64,000 bases of DNA. Origin: JBBTCX01 sp964494205 (GTDB taxonomy: Bacteria; Planctomycetota; Phycisphaerae; UBA1845). The DNA is taken from contig CAZBRD010000010.1 of the NCBI GenBank assembly GCA_964494205.1, positions 62,001 to 126,000 on the forward strand, given 5' to 3'. Below, one piece after another: positions 1 to 7,777 of this stretch (the first letter of the stretch is position 1; each line of letters opens with the position of its first letter). Under the pieces are notes generated by a model, which was not told the origin of the DNA, ran no database searches, and saw nothing but the letters and a program-made list of their open reading frames with translations. The position numbers and the translations under genes are program-made.

Positions 1-128
1 CACTGAGTCGCAATTCGGGCAAGCTGAACTCCCTCGATCGTTGAGTGGATTGTAAGGAACTGTCTCATAACCCTCAAATCGCGCGAAACTTGCGCGTACA
101 TGGAGGCAGGTGGTTCCGCATATCTACA
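1..128 (-). pseudogene. possible zinc-ribbon gene fragment at left edge
   Basis: On the minus strand an open frame without a start codon runs from a TAG near 129 off the left edge of the window. It reads through a CGTTC motif and then YNPLNDRGSSACPNCDS, which looks like the two cysteine knuckles of a zinc ribbon. Because a stop precedes it and no ATG, GTG or TTG opens it, it is either the broken N-terminal part of a gene continuing to the left, or a frameshifted gene. The stretch is short, so the frame could also be open by chance. The remaining bases up to the glycosyltransferase at 413 show no convincing gene. Confidence 0.25.
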
Positions 129-412
129 GTAGCCAACGCTTGGCGTGCGGATACGTCTGCTATAAGCTAATCCCCTTCGCCGGTCCAGCGACCGTCGCGG
201 CGCGGGCGACGAGGTCGGTTTTTGCAAACAATCGAAATCGACAATGGTCTGGACCTATGATTGATAAGAGTCTTATCGAGCTGTCTTTTGTCTGACGTAG
301 TACGAATGGTGTAGGTGTCCATCACGAGCCGTGCGGATAGCCGGCAAGTGAACAGGCGGGATATTTGTCCAGCCGTTGCGAATCCACATCAGTCGTTAAC
401 GGGATCTTTGCC

Positions 413-1981
413 GTGGAACTAGTGCCGGTCATATTGGTCGCAGTCATTTTTCTGCTGGCTACCATCGTGCTGGCGGTGTATGGCGCGCACATGTATGTGC
501 TGCTTTGGTTGTTCCATCGACGCGTCAGGAAGAAGAAGCTGTTTCATACCAAAGTGCTGGAGACATTTCATGACGGGCACGGCGACGCCGATTGGCCCGT
601 GGTGACGTGTCAGATTCCCATTTACAACGAAGCCGACGTAGCCTCGCGTGTGATTGATGCGGTGGCTGCGATCGATTACCCGCGCGATCGATACGAAGTA
701 CAGGTGCTGGACGACAGCACTGATCGCACAACGGATATCGTCGATCGGGCTGCGATGCGCTGGCGCGAAAAAGGCGTCGATGTGAAAGTCATTCGGCGCG
801 TCAATCGCGAAGGGTATAAGGCCGGTGCGCTGGCAGCTGGGGTGGATCAAGCACGCGGTGAGTTCATCGCGGTGTTTGATGCCGATTTCATCGTGCCCGA
901 GGATTTCCTGCGCCGCGCGATTCCGCCGCTTGTCGTTCAACCAGATCTCGCCTGCTATCAGGGTCGATGGGGATACCTCAACCGCGAAGAGTCGTGGTTG
1001 ACGCGGGCGCAAGCGCTGGGGTTGGATGGCCACTTCGCCATTGAGCAGGGCGCCCGTGCATGGAACGGGCTGATGATGAACTTCAACGGTACGGCCGGTG
1101 TCTGGCGAAAGTCCGCGATTGTTGATCCGAAGGTTGGCGGATGGCATGGCGATACGCTGACGGAAGACATGGATTTGTCGTATCGGGCGCAGCTCGCGGG
1201 GTGGAAGCTGGATTATTGCATGGACCTCGCGTGCCCGTCGGAATTGCCGGGCAACATGGCGGGTTTGAAGAGTCAGCAGCAGCGGTGGGCGACCGGTTCG
1301 ATTCAGGTTGCGAGGAAGCTGCTGCCGACGATCTGGCGATCGAGCGTCTCAACCGGTGCGAAGCTCGAAGCCACTTTTCATTTGACGAACCATTGCACGG
1401 CGATTTGGATGCTGGTGCTGGCGGTGATCGCCAAGCCGGTGGCGGTGGTGCTGATCGACGGTATACGGTTTCCACTGTGGGCGCAGATCGCGGTAATTAT
1501 TGTGTTGCTGGCTTCGTTCGCGCCGGCGCTCACGTATGCTTATGCGCGGTATTGTCTCGAAGGGCGCTGGTCGGGCCTTCGTACGTTGCCGTCGATGTTT
1601 GTGCTGGGAAGCGGCCTATGTTTAAGCAATTCTCTGGCTGTGTTACGCGGACTGTTCTGCGATGGCGGCGAGTTTGTGCGCACGCCGAAGTCGGGCAGCG
1701 TGGCTGATCGGGCGCGGAAGTCGAGCTACAAGGCCGCTCAAAATCATCTGTGGATGCTGGAGATCGCGCTTGGGTTTTACTCGCTCGTTTCCTTCTGGGA
1801 GTGTTTCCACACGTCGCATTATCTGCTCAGTTTCTTCATGCTGATCTACGCGTTTGGGTTTGGTGTCACGGGGTGGCTCTCCAGGCCGAAGTCCGCGACG
1901 CCGCCGGGCAGCGTGGGGATGCCGGTGCGGGATCTATTTGGCGCGCCAGTGCCGAGCATTGAGCCGGTGAGCGGAAGTTAG
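413..1981 (+). CDS. family 2 glycosyltransferase, cellulose synthase-like
   Basis: This is an integral-membrane processive-type GT2 glycosyltransferase that would use a nucleotide sugar on the cytoplasmic face of the inner membrane. It has an N-terminal membrane helix (about residues 3-32), a catalytic domain with VLDDSTD near residue 100, the metal-binding FDADF near 156, the acceptor-side TEDMD near 250 and QQQRW near 290, then several C-terminal membrane helices. These are the D, DxD, TED and QxxRW signatures of the cellulose synthase/hyaluronan synthase superfamily. The frame is open upstream to a TTG at 365, but I place the start at the GTG at 413 because it directly precedes the first membrane helix. 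No PilZ domain or cellulose-synthase partner gene is adjacent, so the polymer or lipid product cannot be named. At 522 residues it resembles the shorter glucosyltransferases rather than full BcsA. Confidence 0.9.
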   Translation: MELVPVILVAVIFLLATIVLAVYGAHMYVLLWLFHRRVRKKKLFHTKVLETFHDGHGDADWPVVTCQIPIYNEADVASRVIDAVAAIDYPRDRYEVQVLDDSTDRTTDIVDRAAMRWREKGVDVKVIRRVNREGYKAGALAAGVDQARGEFIAVFDADFIVPEDFLRRAIPPLVVQPDLACYQGRWGYLNREESWLTRAQALGLDGHFAIEQGARAWNGLMMNFNGTAGVWRKSAIVDPKVGGWHGDTLTEDMDLSYRAQLAGWKLDYCMDLACPSELPGNMAGLKSQQQRWATGSIQVARKLLPTIWRSSVSTGAKLEATFHLTNHCTAIWMLVLAVIAKPVAVVLIDGIRFPLWAQIAVIIVLLASFAPALTYAYARYCLEGRWSGLRTLPSMFVLGSGLCLSNSLAVLRGLFCDGGEFVRTPKSGSVADRARKSSYKAAQNHLWMLEIALGFYSLVSFWECFHTSHYLLSFFMLIYAFGFGVTGWLSRPKSATPPGSVGMPVRDLFGAPVPSIEPVSGS

Positions 1982-1990
1982 ATCTAGAAA

Positions 1991-2024
1991 AGACGAACCA
2001 CCATGACACAAAGGCACCAAGGCG
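1991..2024. repeat. dispersed ACAAAGGCAC-type intergenic repeat
   Basis: The stretch contains ACACAAAGGCACCAAGG between two convergent genes. Related strings occur at about 37714 (CCACAAAGGCACAAAG), 37820 (inverse form CTTTGTG...TGTGGTT) and 38369 (GTGCCTTGGTGG). This is a non-coding repeat family rather than part of a gene. The rest of the gap to 2178 shows nothing else. Confidence 0.45.
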
Positions 2025-2177
2025 AGGCTGTCTTGATGAGTACGTGCGTTGTCTTGCGTTTGATGAGAGGCATTAGGCAATAGTCACTTGGCATTAGGTT
2101 GGGTTGGCGCGGTGCACTTCCAAAGCCGCTTGACCATAGGCTACTGAGCCAAGAACAAGAAGTCGCCACCAATTAGT

Positions 2178-3956
2178 TCATTCACGTCTAACGATGACTT
2201 CTATCGTGCTACGTTTGGGCAGGTCGGCGGGTAGCTGGAAGATTACGTTTCCTGCAGGATCTCTGGCGGTGTTCTTCACGATCAGGTGATTGATGTACAC
2301 CCACACTTCGGCGTTGGCGGAGTCGCGGATTTCGAATGCTGGTGAAAAGGTGCGGTGCTCTCGCTGATCGATGGTCATGCGCACTCGGCCTCGGTCGGGG
2401 GTTATGGAGTATTGGCCTCGCCCGCGATCGAACGGTCCCCACGATTCTGGTTGGTCAGCAGGTTGATTGAATTGGCCCTGTTCGAGAACAGGAGTTGTCG
2501 GCGTTGCGAAGTCGAAGGCGCGGGCCTGTGCGTTCTCTGCTGTAGCTGATGGAGGCAACATGAAGCAGAATTGTGTTGCCCAATGCCATGTGTTTGCAGT
2601 TAGCGGCTGAGTAGGAATGAAAACGGTTTGAACGGAATCGGATTCATCGGTGAGCAATCGAAACGCGGAGGATTGTTCCGATGGGCCCGGCAGCCATAGA
2701 AATTCAATTTGGTCGTCAGAGTTTTGCATGGCTGCCACCGGCGGTGGGCGATGTTGCGAGCCTTGGGATACAGCCGGCGCATCAAGTAATTCAATCGTCG
2801 ATGAATCGGGAGGCGTTACGCCGATGGACAAGCCCAACGTCGCGCTCGGCGCGATTCGGGCTGGGGACGTGTCAATCGAAACGAACATTTGTCCGGTCGG
2901 ATAGACTGTGTAAGTCCACTTGTTGAACGGTTGCGCTTCAGGTGGTAGCTGAGGATGATCGGTGTAACGCCGCTCGCACTGCATGACGATGCGTAACTCG
3001 TTCATCTCAACGATCGATTGAGTCGTGGTTAGTTTGTTTCCCCACGGATTTGAAACTGGAGTTGTGGAACCGGCTGATTTGTCGCTTCCTTCTGAATCCG
3101 TGAGGACGATCGGAGTTGGGCTAAGCGTTGTTCCCGCCACTCGGTTGTGCAGACGCGTGGGGTCTGAAGCCAGATCGAACCATTCCACGATCTGGCCATT
3201 GGCGAACGTGAGTTCGAATCGGCCACCGACGCCGACTTTTGTTCGTTTGCCGACGGTTCGGACGTAGAGGCGGCCGTCGTTCTTTGTGGAATCGCCGAAG
3301 ATGTCCTGACCGTTGGCGGCGAGAAAAAGATCATCAAAGTACACTTCGGTCGGCGACGTAGCGCCGGATACAGAAAAGAGCATTGCGCGGACGTCATCGA
3401 GGGGGATTCGTTCAGCCAATTCAGCGAGATCGATGCGCAGGATGTTTGACCCGCGATCGAGGTGGAACGATGAATGAACTTGCTGCTTGGCGCTGGGTTG
3501 GCCGGCACCGATGGTAAGGTCCAGTGAAAGTCCGGGCTGCAAGGTTTCGATGTTGAGCATAAGCAGGTCGAAGCCGCGCCAGTCGCGCTTGAGATACCAA
3601 TCGGTCGCCTGTTCGTTTGAGAGGGTCAGCGTGTCATCGGGTGAGCCAAATGAGAAAGCGAGGGCTGATGATCCGGGTTGCTTCGCGTCTTTTGGTGCGT
3701 TGATCCTGCAAGAAGCGCTGGGCGATACGCTAATGACCTTGGCCAGCTGGATGTGGTTCGGGTCTTCGAAATCGGCGAGAATGGCGAAACGACCGCTTTG
3801 CAGCTCTTCGTAGGTTTGCATGAGACGGTCGACGTGAGTGGGGGCGGTTGTCGGTTGCGGTTGTGGTGCACGGCAACCGATGTTCATAACGACAGCGCCC
3901 ACGGCGAACGTCGCGATCGAAAGGTACGGTTTGGCAAGAAGTGTTTGGCGCAACAT
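2178..3956 (-). CDS. large lipoprotein-like secreted protein, function unknown
   Basis: A 592-residue exported protein that I do not recognise. It begins with a basic, hydrophobic signal (MLRQTLLAKP onward) ending in MNIGC, which could serve as a lipoprotein box although the -3 residue is Asn rather than Leu. I start it at the ATG at 3956 rather than at the upstream in-frame ATG at 3983, because the signal peptide then has a normal length. The mature part is rich in Thr, Pro, Asp and Gln, and looks like successive beta-sandwich modules. It includes FAILADFEDPNHIQL, reminiscent of carbohydrate-binding or glycoside hydrolase-associated beta domains, but no catalytic motif could be pinned down. 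It is transcribed towards the glycosyltransferase and is not in an evident operon. A role at the cell surface or periplasm is inference. Confidence 0.75.
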   Translation of the reverse strand: MLRQTLLAKPYLSIATFAVGAVVMNIGCRAPQPQPTTAPTHVDRLMQTYEELQSGRFAILADFEDPNHIQLAKVISVSPSASCRINAPKDAKQPGSSALAFSFGSPDDTLTLSNEQATDWYLKRDWRGFDLLMLNIETLQPGLSLDLTIGAGQPSAKQQVHSSFHLDRGSNILRIDLAELAERIPLDDVRAMLFSVSGATSPTEVYFDDLFLAANGQDIFGDSTKNDGRLYVRTVGKRTKVGVGGRFELTFANGQIVEWFDLASDPTRLHNRVAGTTLSPTPIVLTDSEGSDKSAGSTTPVSNPWGNKLTTTQSIVEMNELRIVMQCERRYTDHPQLPPEAQPFNKWTYTVYPTGQMFVSIDTSPARIAPSATLGLSIGVTPPDSSTIELLDAPAVSQGSQHRPPPVAAMQNSDDQIEFLWLPGPSEQSSAFRLLTDESDSVQTVFIPTQPLTANTWHWATQFCFMLPPSATAENAQARAFDFATPTTPVLEQGQFNQPADQPESWGPFDRGRGQYSITPDRGRVRMTIDQREHRTFSPAFEIRDSANAEVWVYINHLIVKNTARDPAGNVIFQLPADLPKRSTIEVIVRRE

Positions 3957-4039
3957 GATGTGAATAGCGTAGCAGTCACGCAAATCGCGTCAATTTCAGG
4001 GGATTTTGGTTGGTTGGAGCAAGGAACGGTTAAGTGAAG

Positions 4040-4077
4040 TGATTGACCCCCCTTGGTCCCCCCTTAGTAAGGGGGGG
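4040..4077. repeat. CCCCCCTTAGTAAGGGGGG palindromic repeat
   Basis: A near-perfect hairpin, CCCCCCTT (4058-4065), loop AGT, AAGGGGGG (4069-4076), is preceded by a second C-rich half (ACCCCCCTTGG). It lies between the divergent lipoprotein and methyltransferase genes. Such palindromes are common dispersed intergenic repeats in large bacterial genomes. It could affect transcription but has no terminator-like T run in either direction. Confidence 0.6.
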
Positions 4078-4100
4078 AAGTGCAAGGCATGTAGACGGAT

Positions 4101-4904
4101 ATGAGATCGGTGATGGCAGAGGCAGCTCGATTTGAAGTTCTCAATCCGTGGGAAGAGCGTGCGCTCGAGTGGCTCGATCGGCCGCTGGGGCGGTTTCTGG
4201 ATTATGGTTGCGGTCCGTGCCGTTTCCTGAACATGGTGCAGAATCGCTGTGAAGATTGTCACGGCGTTGATGTCGATGAGGCGCTGATTCAATCTGCTCA
4301 GAAAAACCATCCGCATTTCAAGCTTGGCACGCTTCGGCTGGATGGTCGAACGGAATATCCCGACGGTTACTTCGATACGGTCGCTTTGCTGGAAGTCATT
4401 GAGCACGTTCCGGATGAGCGGCAGACGCTGGCAGAGATTGCGCGCGTGCTGAAGCCGGGGGGTTCGTTGCTGCTCACGACACCGCATCGCGGACTGTTGA
4501 CGTTTCTCGACGCTGGCAATTTCAAGTTTGTGTTTCCCGGTTTGCATCGATTTATCCACCGGCGCGTCCTTTCTGCGAGCGAGGAATATGAGGAGCGATT
4601 CGGGAGAGTCGGTGGGCGAGAGTTGATCGGCGATATTTCTGTTTCGGCGAATCGCCGCCCGTGGCATCGTCATTACAAGCCGCGGGAGATCGAGCGATTT
4701 GCAGAACCTTCGCTGGTGCCGCAGGCGACCGGGGTCTATTTCCCGGCGATGCGGGCGATCGGGACGATGCGGATGATGCTTCGCGTGCTGACGCGCGGGA
4801 AAATCCAGGAATTGCCGCGTATAATATTGCGGTGCGAGAAGCGCTTGAGCGAAATGCAATCGAGCGCGGGCGACCAGTTGGTGATGCTATTGACCAAGAG
4901 GTGA
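4101..4904 (+). CDS. class I SAM-dependent methyltransferase
   Basis: A 267-residue Rossmann-fold methyltransferase of the Methyltransf_11/UbiE-like type. The SAM-binding motif I appears as FLDYGCGPCRF near residue 35, followed by the acidic VDVDEALI that would contact the ribose. FDTVALLEVIEHVPD marks motif II near residue 95, and LKPGGSLLLTTPHRG marks motif III near residue 120. The C-terminal half carries no recognised substrate-binding domain. The CDS stops three bases before the GTG of the next small membrane protein, so the two are probably cotranscribed. Family members methylate quinones, sterol-like lipids, sugars or proteins; the substrate here cannot be deduced. Confidence 0.88.
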   Translation: MRSVMAEAARFEVLNPWEERALEWLDRPLGRFLDYGCGPCRFLNMVQNRCEDCHGVDVDEALIQSAQKNHPHFKLGTLRLDGRTEYPDGYFDTVALLEVIEHVPDERQTLAEIARVLKPGGSLLLTTPHRGLLTFLDAGNFKFVFPGLHRFIHRRVLSASEEYEERFGRVGGRELIGDISVSANRRPWHRHYKPREIERFAEPSLVPQATGVYFPAMRAIGTMRMMLRVLTRGKIQELPRIILRCEKRLSEMQSSAGDQLVMLLTKR

Positions 4905-4907
4905 CGC

Positions 4908-5129
4908 GTGAAGCCGAACATCGATAACAAGGGACGCATCGCAAGGGCGATCACGGGACTCATTTGCATTTGCGCCGGCATCGTGCTTTTTCTCATGAGT
5001 ATTCCCGCTTCAAACACGGTTCGATGGGTGCTGGTTTTTGTATTGGTTGTCTCGGGAATCTTTCAGCTTTTTGAGGCGCGTAAGGGCTGGTGTGTCGCTC
5101 GCGCTTGCGGTTTGAAGACGCCGATGTAG
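4908..5129 (+). CDS. DUF2892-type small inner-membrane protein
   Basis: A 73-residue protein with two predicted membrane helices (about 18-32 and 38-55) and a short cysteine-containing tail (GWCVARACGLKT). The N-terminal MKPNIDNKGRIARAITG and the overall plan match the DUF2892/YgaP-transmembrane family, whose free-standing members have no established biochemical role. It starts with a GTG at 4908, three bases after the methyltransferase stop, which implies translational coupling. The two tail cysteines resemble those of YgaP-type proteins linked to rhodanese domains, but no rhodanese is present here. Confidence 0.75.
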   Translation: MKPNIDNKGRIARAITGLICICAGIVLFLMSIPASNTVRWVLVFVLVVSGIFQLFEARKGWCVARACGLKTPM

Positions 5130-5254
5130 GCGAATTTTGCACATGCGAATTTGTTTCGCGATATTCCTGCTAATTCCACACATCTACTGACAAAGAGCGA
5201 TAACTCGCGTATTTCCGGGAACAGTTTTTGATTGCTACTATACAGGTAGAAGAA

Positions 5255-5324
5255 CACCGACTCATCGGTGTGGGATTGCCGTCGCGGGCATGGGTTAGAT
5301 GCTCGCGGTCTCGTGACCGACGGC
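5255..5324 (+). promoter_or_regulatory. structured leader upstream of GNAT gene
   Basis: Two stem-loops sit in the gap before the acetyltransferase. The first is CACCGA/TCGGTG (5255-5260 and 5265-5270) with a 4-base loop. The second is CGCGGGCAT/ATGCTCGCG (5283-5291 and 5299-5307), nine pairs including one G-U, with a 7-base loop. An outer pairing, GCCGT (5278-5282) with ACGGC (5320-5324), could close it. No poly-T tract follows, so it is not an intrinsic terminator. It may be a structured 5' leader or a dispersed repeat, and no known riboswitch class is recognised. Confidence 0.3.
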
Positions 5325-5379
5325 TTCGATTTGTGGAAGCTGTTGCGACGGTGCCCGATGGGAAGAGGTGACCGTATCT

Positions 5380-5826
5380 ATGGCCAATGCAAAAATAGTT
5401 GTCGTCGGACCGGGCGAACTCGGTCTGATTTCTGAGTTATACAACCAGGTCTTCAACCCGGGGCAGGAGGAAGGTTACTTCCGTCGCCGGTTCCAGGGGC
5501 GCTACAACATCAGCATGCTGGTGGCGCTGATGGACGAGCAGCCGGTCGGGTTCATCATTGGCTTCGAGTTGATGCCGACGACGTACTACAGCTGGTTGTG
5601 CGGCGTGCAGCCCGATGCGCGGCGGCTGGGAATCGCGACACAACTCATCCAGGCACAATGCTCATGGGCGTCTGATCATGATTACCAGATCATGCGGTTC
5701 GAGTGCCAGAATCAGCATCGCCCGATGCTTCACGTGGCCATCACCGAAGGATACGATCTGGTCGGCATTCGCTGGGACATAGCGAGTGCGGCCAACGTGG
5801 TGATCTTTGAAAAAGAGCTGCATTGA
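5380..5826 (+). CDS. GNAT-family N-acetyltransferase
   Basis: A 148-residue protein with the GNAT fold. The acetyl-CoA pyrophosphate-binding motif A is visible as GVQPDARRLGIATQLIQ, preceded by the beta-4 strand (VGFIIGFELMPTTYYSWL) and followed by a motif B-like segment (QIMRFECQNQHRPMLHVA). The acceptor (amine, peptide or antibiotic) is unknown. I choose the ATG at 5380, which has GGAAGAGG at 5361-5368 as a ribosome-binding site; the in-frame GTG at 5368 falls inside that site. It appears to be monocistronic, with the structured leader described at 5255-5324. Confidence 0.85.
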   Translation: MANAKIVVVGPGELGLISELYNQVFNPGQEEGYFRRRFQGRYNISMLVALMDEQPVGFIIGFELMPTTYYSWLCGVQPDARRLGIATQLIQAQCSWASDHDYQIMRFECQNQHRPMLHVAITEGYDLVGIRWDIASAANVVIFEKELH

Positions 5827-5874
5827 TGAATCGCTACGGATAGGCTGCCGCGTTCATTGTGATTAGAGGCAAAC

Positions 5875-6420
5875 GTGCCTGATGCATTCGACGACTCGCT
5901 CGAAGTTGTCCCACCATCGATCCTTGCTACGCCTTCCATTGTTCAGGGCACTCCCGACGAACCAATCCACTGGTGGCAGCCTGACTGGCGCGACTCGCTG
6001 AAGCACATGGGGTACAGGTGGCTGTACTTCGTGCCGATGCTGGTGCTGCTCATGCTGGTCGTCTCTTCGATTGTGTTTTCTAATCTCCTTGCGTCACTAC
6101 TAGCAGTTTGGATCAAGTTATTCATCGTGGTGGGTGGGCTGGCGTTTGCACTGGCTGCCAAGGGGATTCGTGCAGCTACGCGTGCGCGGAAGGAACCGTT
6201 CTGTATTTACTGCGGCTATAACTTGTCGAATCTGCCCGATGATTACCGCTGTCCCGAATGCGGCCGGGCGTATACTTGGGCGCTGATTGCGGAGTATCGC
6301 CGCGATCCGAAGTGGTTCATCGAGCGCTGGAAGGCGCAGCACGAACTGCCGCCGGCGCAGCGAGCGTTCGCGTCGGGGGATGTGAAACGGAAGAAGCGAG
6401 CGACGGATGGGACGGAGTAG
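5875..6420 (+). CDS. membrane protein with C-terminal zinc ribbon
   Basis: A 181-residue protein of unknown function. After a soluble acidic N-terminus (about 1-45) come two membrane helices (about 48-75 and 80-100). A zinc-ribbon knuckle pair follows, CIYCGYNLSNLPDDYRCPEC, near residues 112-131, and then a charged tail ending in a Lys/Arg-rich segment. The translation start is a GTG with AGAGG about six bases upstream. The same architecture (membrane segments plus CxxCxYxL...CPECG) recurs at 7778-8218 and, with the ribbon at the N-terminus, at 48621-49070, so this is a local paralogous family. The extreme 3' end of this gene is repeated at 7191-7253, after the toxin-antitoxin genes. Confidence 0.7.
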   Translation: MPDAFDDSLEVVPPSILATPSIVQGTPDEPIHWWQPDWRDSLKHMGYRWLYFVPMLVLLMLVVSSIVFSNLLASLLAVWIKLFIVVGGLAFALAAKGIRAATRARKEPFCIYCGYNLSNLPDDYRCPECGRAYTWALIAEYRRDPKWFIERWKAQHELPPAQRAFASGDVKRKKRATDGTE

Positions 6421-6491
6421 GCTCTGTTGGGGACGGAAAGAGTACTTTGAACGCCCCGCGACGACGCCTAACGTTTGGTGTGATCAATTGG

Positions 6492-6508
6492 TATAATGAT
6501 CGCATTAT
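6492..6508 (+). promoter_or_regulatory. TA promoter -10 with overlapping palindrome
   Basis: A perfect -10 hexamer TATAAT (6492-6497) overlaps the inverted repeat ATAATG-N4-CATTAT (6493-6508), about 40 bases before the antitoxin ATG. No good -35 is seen. A palindrome on the -10 box is the expected arrangement for autorepression by a toxin-antitoxin complex. That role is inference from position. Confidence 0.5.
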
Positions 6509-6547
6509 GGTTTCCGCCGATGATTGCTTACGGATACTGATGCAGCC

Positions 6548-6865
6548 ATGAAACGAACGTCCCTGCCACATATTGATTCGACGCCCGATGTTGCCGGTGG
6601 ACAGGCGCGTATTGCTGGTACGCGCATCCGTGTGCAAGATGTTGTGCTGTGGACAGAGTTGGGCCGCTCACCGGATGAAATTGTTTCCGGACACCCTCAT
6701 ATTACTCTGTCTGATGTCTACGCAGCATTGACTTATTACCACGATCATCGCGAGGAAATCGACAGCCAGATTAAGAACGACGACGAATTTGTGGAGCATT
6801 TTCGCGCGGAGTATCTGAGTCGCAAATCCAATCAGGCTGACGATGCAAGTCCGCTATCACCTTGA
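6548..6865 (+). CDS. DUF433 antitoxin-like protein (VapB type)
   Basis: A 105-residue protein with the DUF433 signature: GGQARIAGTRIRVQDVV, then ELGRSPDEIVSGHPHITLSDVYAALTYYHDH. DUF433 is a helix-turn-helix-type fold commonly paired with PIN-like toxins and thought to be the DNA-binding antitoxin. I use the ATG at 6548; an upstream in-frame TTG at 6524 would only add eight residues. The gene overlaps the following PIN-like gene by 23 bases, the typical toxin-antitoxin coupling. An inverted repeat over its -10 box suggests autoregulation. Confidence 0.8.
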   Translation: MKRTSLPHIDSTPDVAGGQARIAGTRIRVQDVVLWTELGRSPDEIVSGHPHITLSDVYAALTYYHDHREEIDSQIKNDDEFVEHFRAEYLSRKSNQADDASPLSP

Positions 6866-7172
6866 TGAGCACATTGATCACGCTGTGGCCGAGGGTGTGC
6901 GGCGGCGGGGAATTGATGTGACCACTGCAGCAGAAGCCGGGTTGATCGGCGCGCCCGATCTTGCTCACTTGCAATTTGCAGCATCGCAGCAAAGGGTCGT
7001 CGTGACACACGATGCTGATTTTCTTCGTCTAGCGAACGATGGTGTGCCGCATCACGGGATTGCCTACCAGCATGTACGACGGTTCACGATTGGAGGAATG
7101 ATCCTCGCCTTGGCAGCACTGTGGCGAGCGCGCTCCACTGAGGAAATGATCAATCAGGTCGAGTTTCTATGA
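6843..7172 (+). CDS. DUF5615 PIN-like toxin
   Basis: A 109-residue PIN-like (Mut7-C/DUF5615) nuclease-type protein, the probable toxin of a type II toxin-antitoxin module. Conserved acidic positions are visible: YHLDEHID at the N-terminus, GAPDLAHLQFAASQQRVVVTHDADFLRLA in the middle. These match the metal-binding acidic residues of the family, whose target is presumed to be RNA. It overlaps the DUF433 gene in a different frame, and both are probably translated from one mRNA. The length is normal and no lesion is seen, so the module is likely intact. RNA cleavage is family inference, not shown here. Confidence 0.8.
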   Translation: MQVRYHLDEHIDHAVAEGVRRRGIDVTTAAEAGLIGAPDLAHLQFAASQQRVVVTHDADFLRLANDGVPHHGIAYQHVRRFTIGGMILALAALWRARSTEEMINQVEFL

Positions 7173-7190
7173 CACCTTACTCAACAAACG

Positions 7191-7253
7191 CAGCGGGCGT
7201 TTGCGTTGGGGGACGTGAAGAGGAAAAGGCGGGCGACGAATGGGACGGAGTGA
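7191..7253 (+). pseudogene. duplicated 3' end of zinc-ribbon membrane gene
   Basis: Reading from 7191 gives QRAFALGDVKRKRRATNGTE then TGA. This is nearly identical to the last 20 residues of the gene ending at 6420 (QRAFASGDVKRKKRATDGTE then TAG). The upstream part of the gene is missing. This is a gene-end remnant on the far side of the toxin-antitoxin pair, as left by a duplication, or by insertion of the pair next to or into a tandem paralogue. Confidence 0.75.
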
Positions 7254-7256
7254 ACA

Positions 7257-7727
7257 CTACGGGCCAAAAGGGTTTTTTAGAATCTCAACAACATAACCTA
7301 TGAACGCCTCAAGATTGGCATTATTCCGAAAAAGCGATTCCACAAAGCCTATATCCAAGACAACGCCCAAGTCTCGTTGAAGAATGAAACGGAAATCCCT
7401 GAATCCATCGCCCCAATCGCAAAAAACTAGTAGCAGAGGGTCGTACGGAGAAAAGTGATCGTTGGGCCAACAAAAACTTTCGCATAACGGTTTGAGCACG
7501 CTACGTACGGTTTCCACAGAAAATCCATGGCGCTGCCATAAGTCAGCAGGAAACGCGTTTCGTTCGTTGAGTTGCCTATGAATTGATTGTAGTTGCGGTG
7601 CGAGAGAATTGTGAAGTTTGACGTGCGTCCAAGTCTGCAACTTCGCGAGGATGGCTGTACGCTTATTCTCGATAGGCGGTACTTCTGCAAGGGGTAGGGG
7701 GTCGTACATGTTGCATTGTGCTTTCAT
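7257..7727 (-). CDS. hypothetical protein
   Basis: A protein of about 156 residues that I do not recognise. It is soluble, with no signal or membrane helix, and is rich in aromatic residues towards its C-terminus (FSPYDPLLLVFCDWGDGFRDFRFILQRDLGVVLDIGF). I choose the ATG at 7727, which has GGAAA a suitable distance upstream; an in-frame TTG at 7775 would extend it to 172 residues and nearly abut the upstream gene, which ends at 7778. It follows a zinc-ribbon membrane protein on the same strand, so the two are probably cotranscribed. The region also holds a toxin-antitoxin pair and gene remnants, so it could be accessory DNA. Confidence 0.55.
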   Translation of the reverse strand: MKAQCNMYDPLPLAEVPPIENKRTAILAKLQTWTHVKLHNSLAPQLQSIHRQLNERNAFPADLWQRHGFSVETVRSVLKPLCESFCWPNDHFSPYDPLLLVFCDWGDGFRDFRFILQRDLGVVLDIGFVESLFRNNANLEAFIGYVVEILKNPFGP

Positions 7728-7777
7728 CCGTAGATTTTCCAAAGCGATCAAATAAGCAGAGATTCCGATGCGCAAGG

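Noticed and set aside
110..295. Small plus-strand frame near the left end as a gene
   Set aside because: No ribosome-binding site, no recognisable features and basic, arginine-rich translation typical of chance frames.
419..1147. Long open frame on the minus strand inside the glycosyltransferase
   Set aside because: It has no family features, no ribosome-binding site, and is fully overlapped by a clear GT2 gene; it is a codon-bias shadow.
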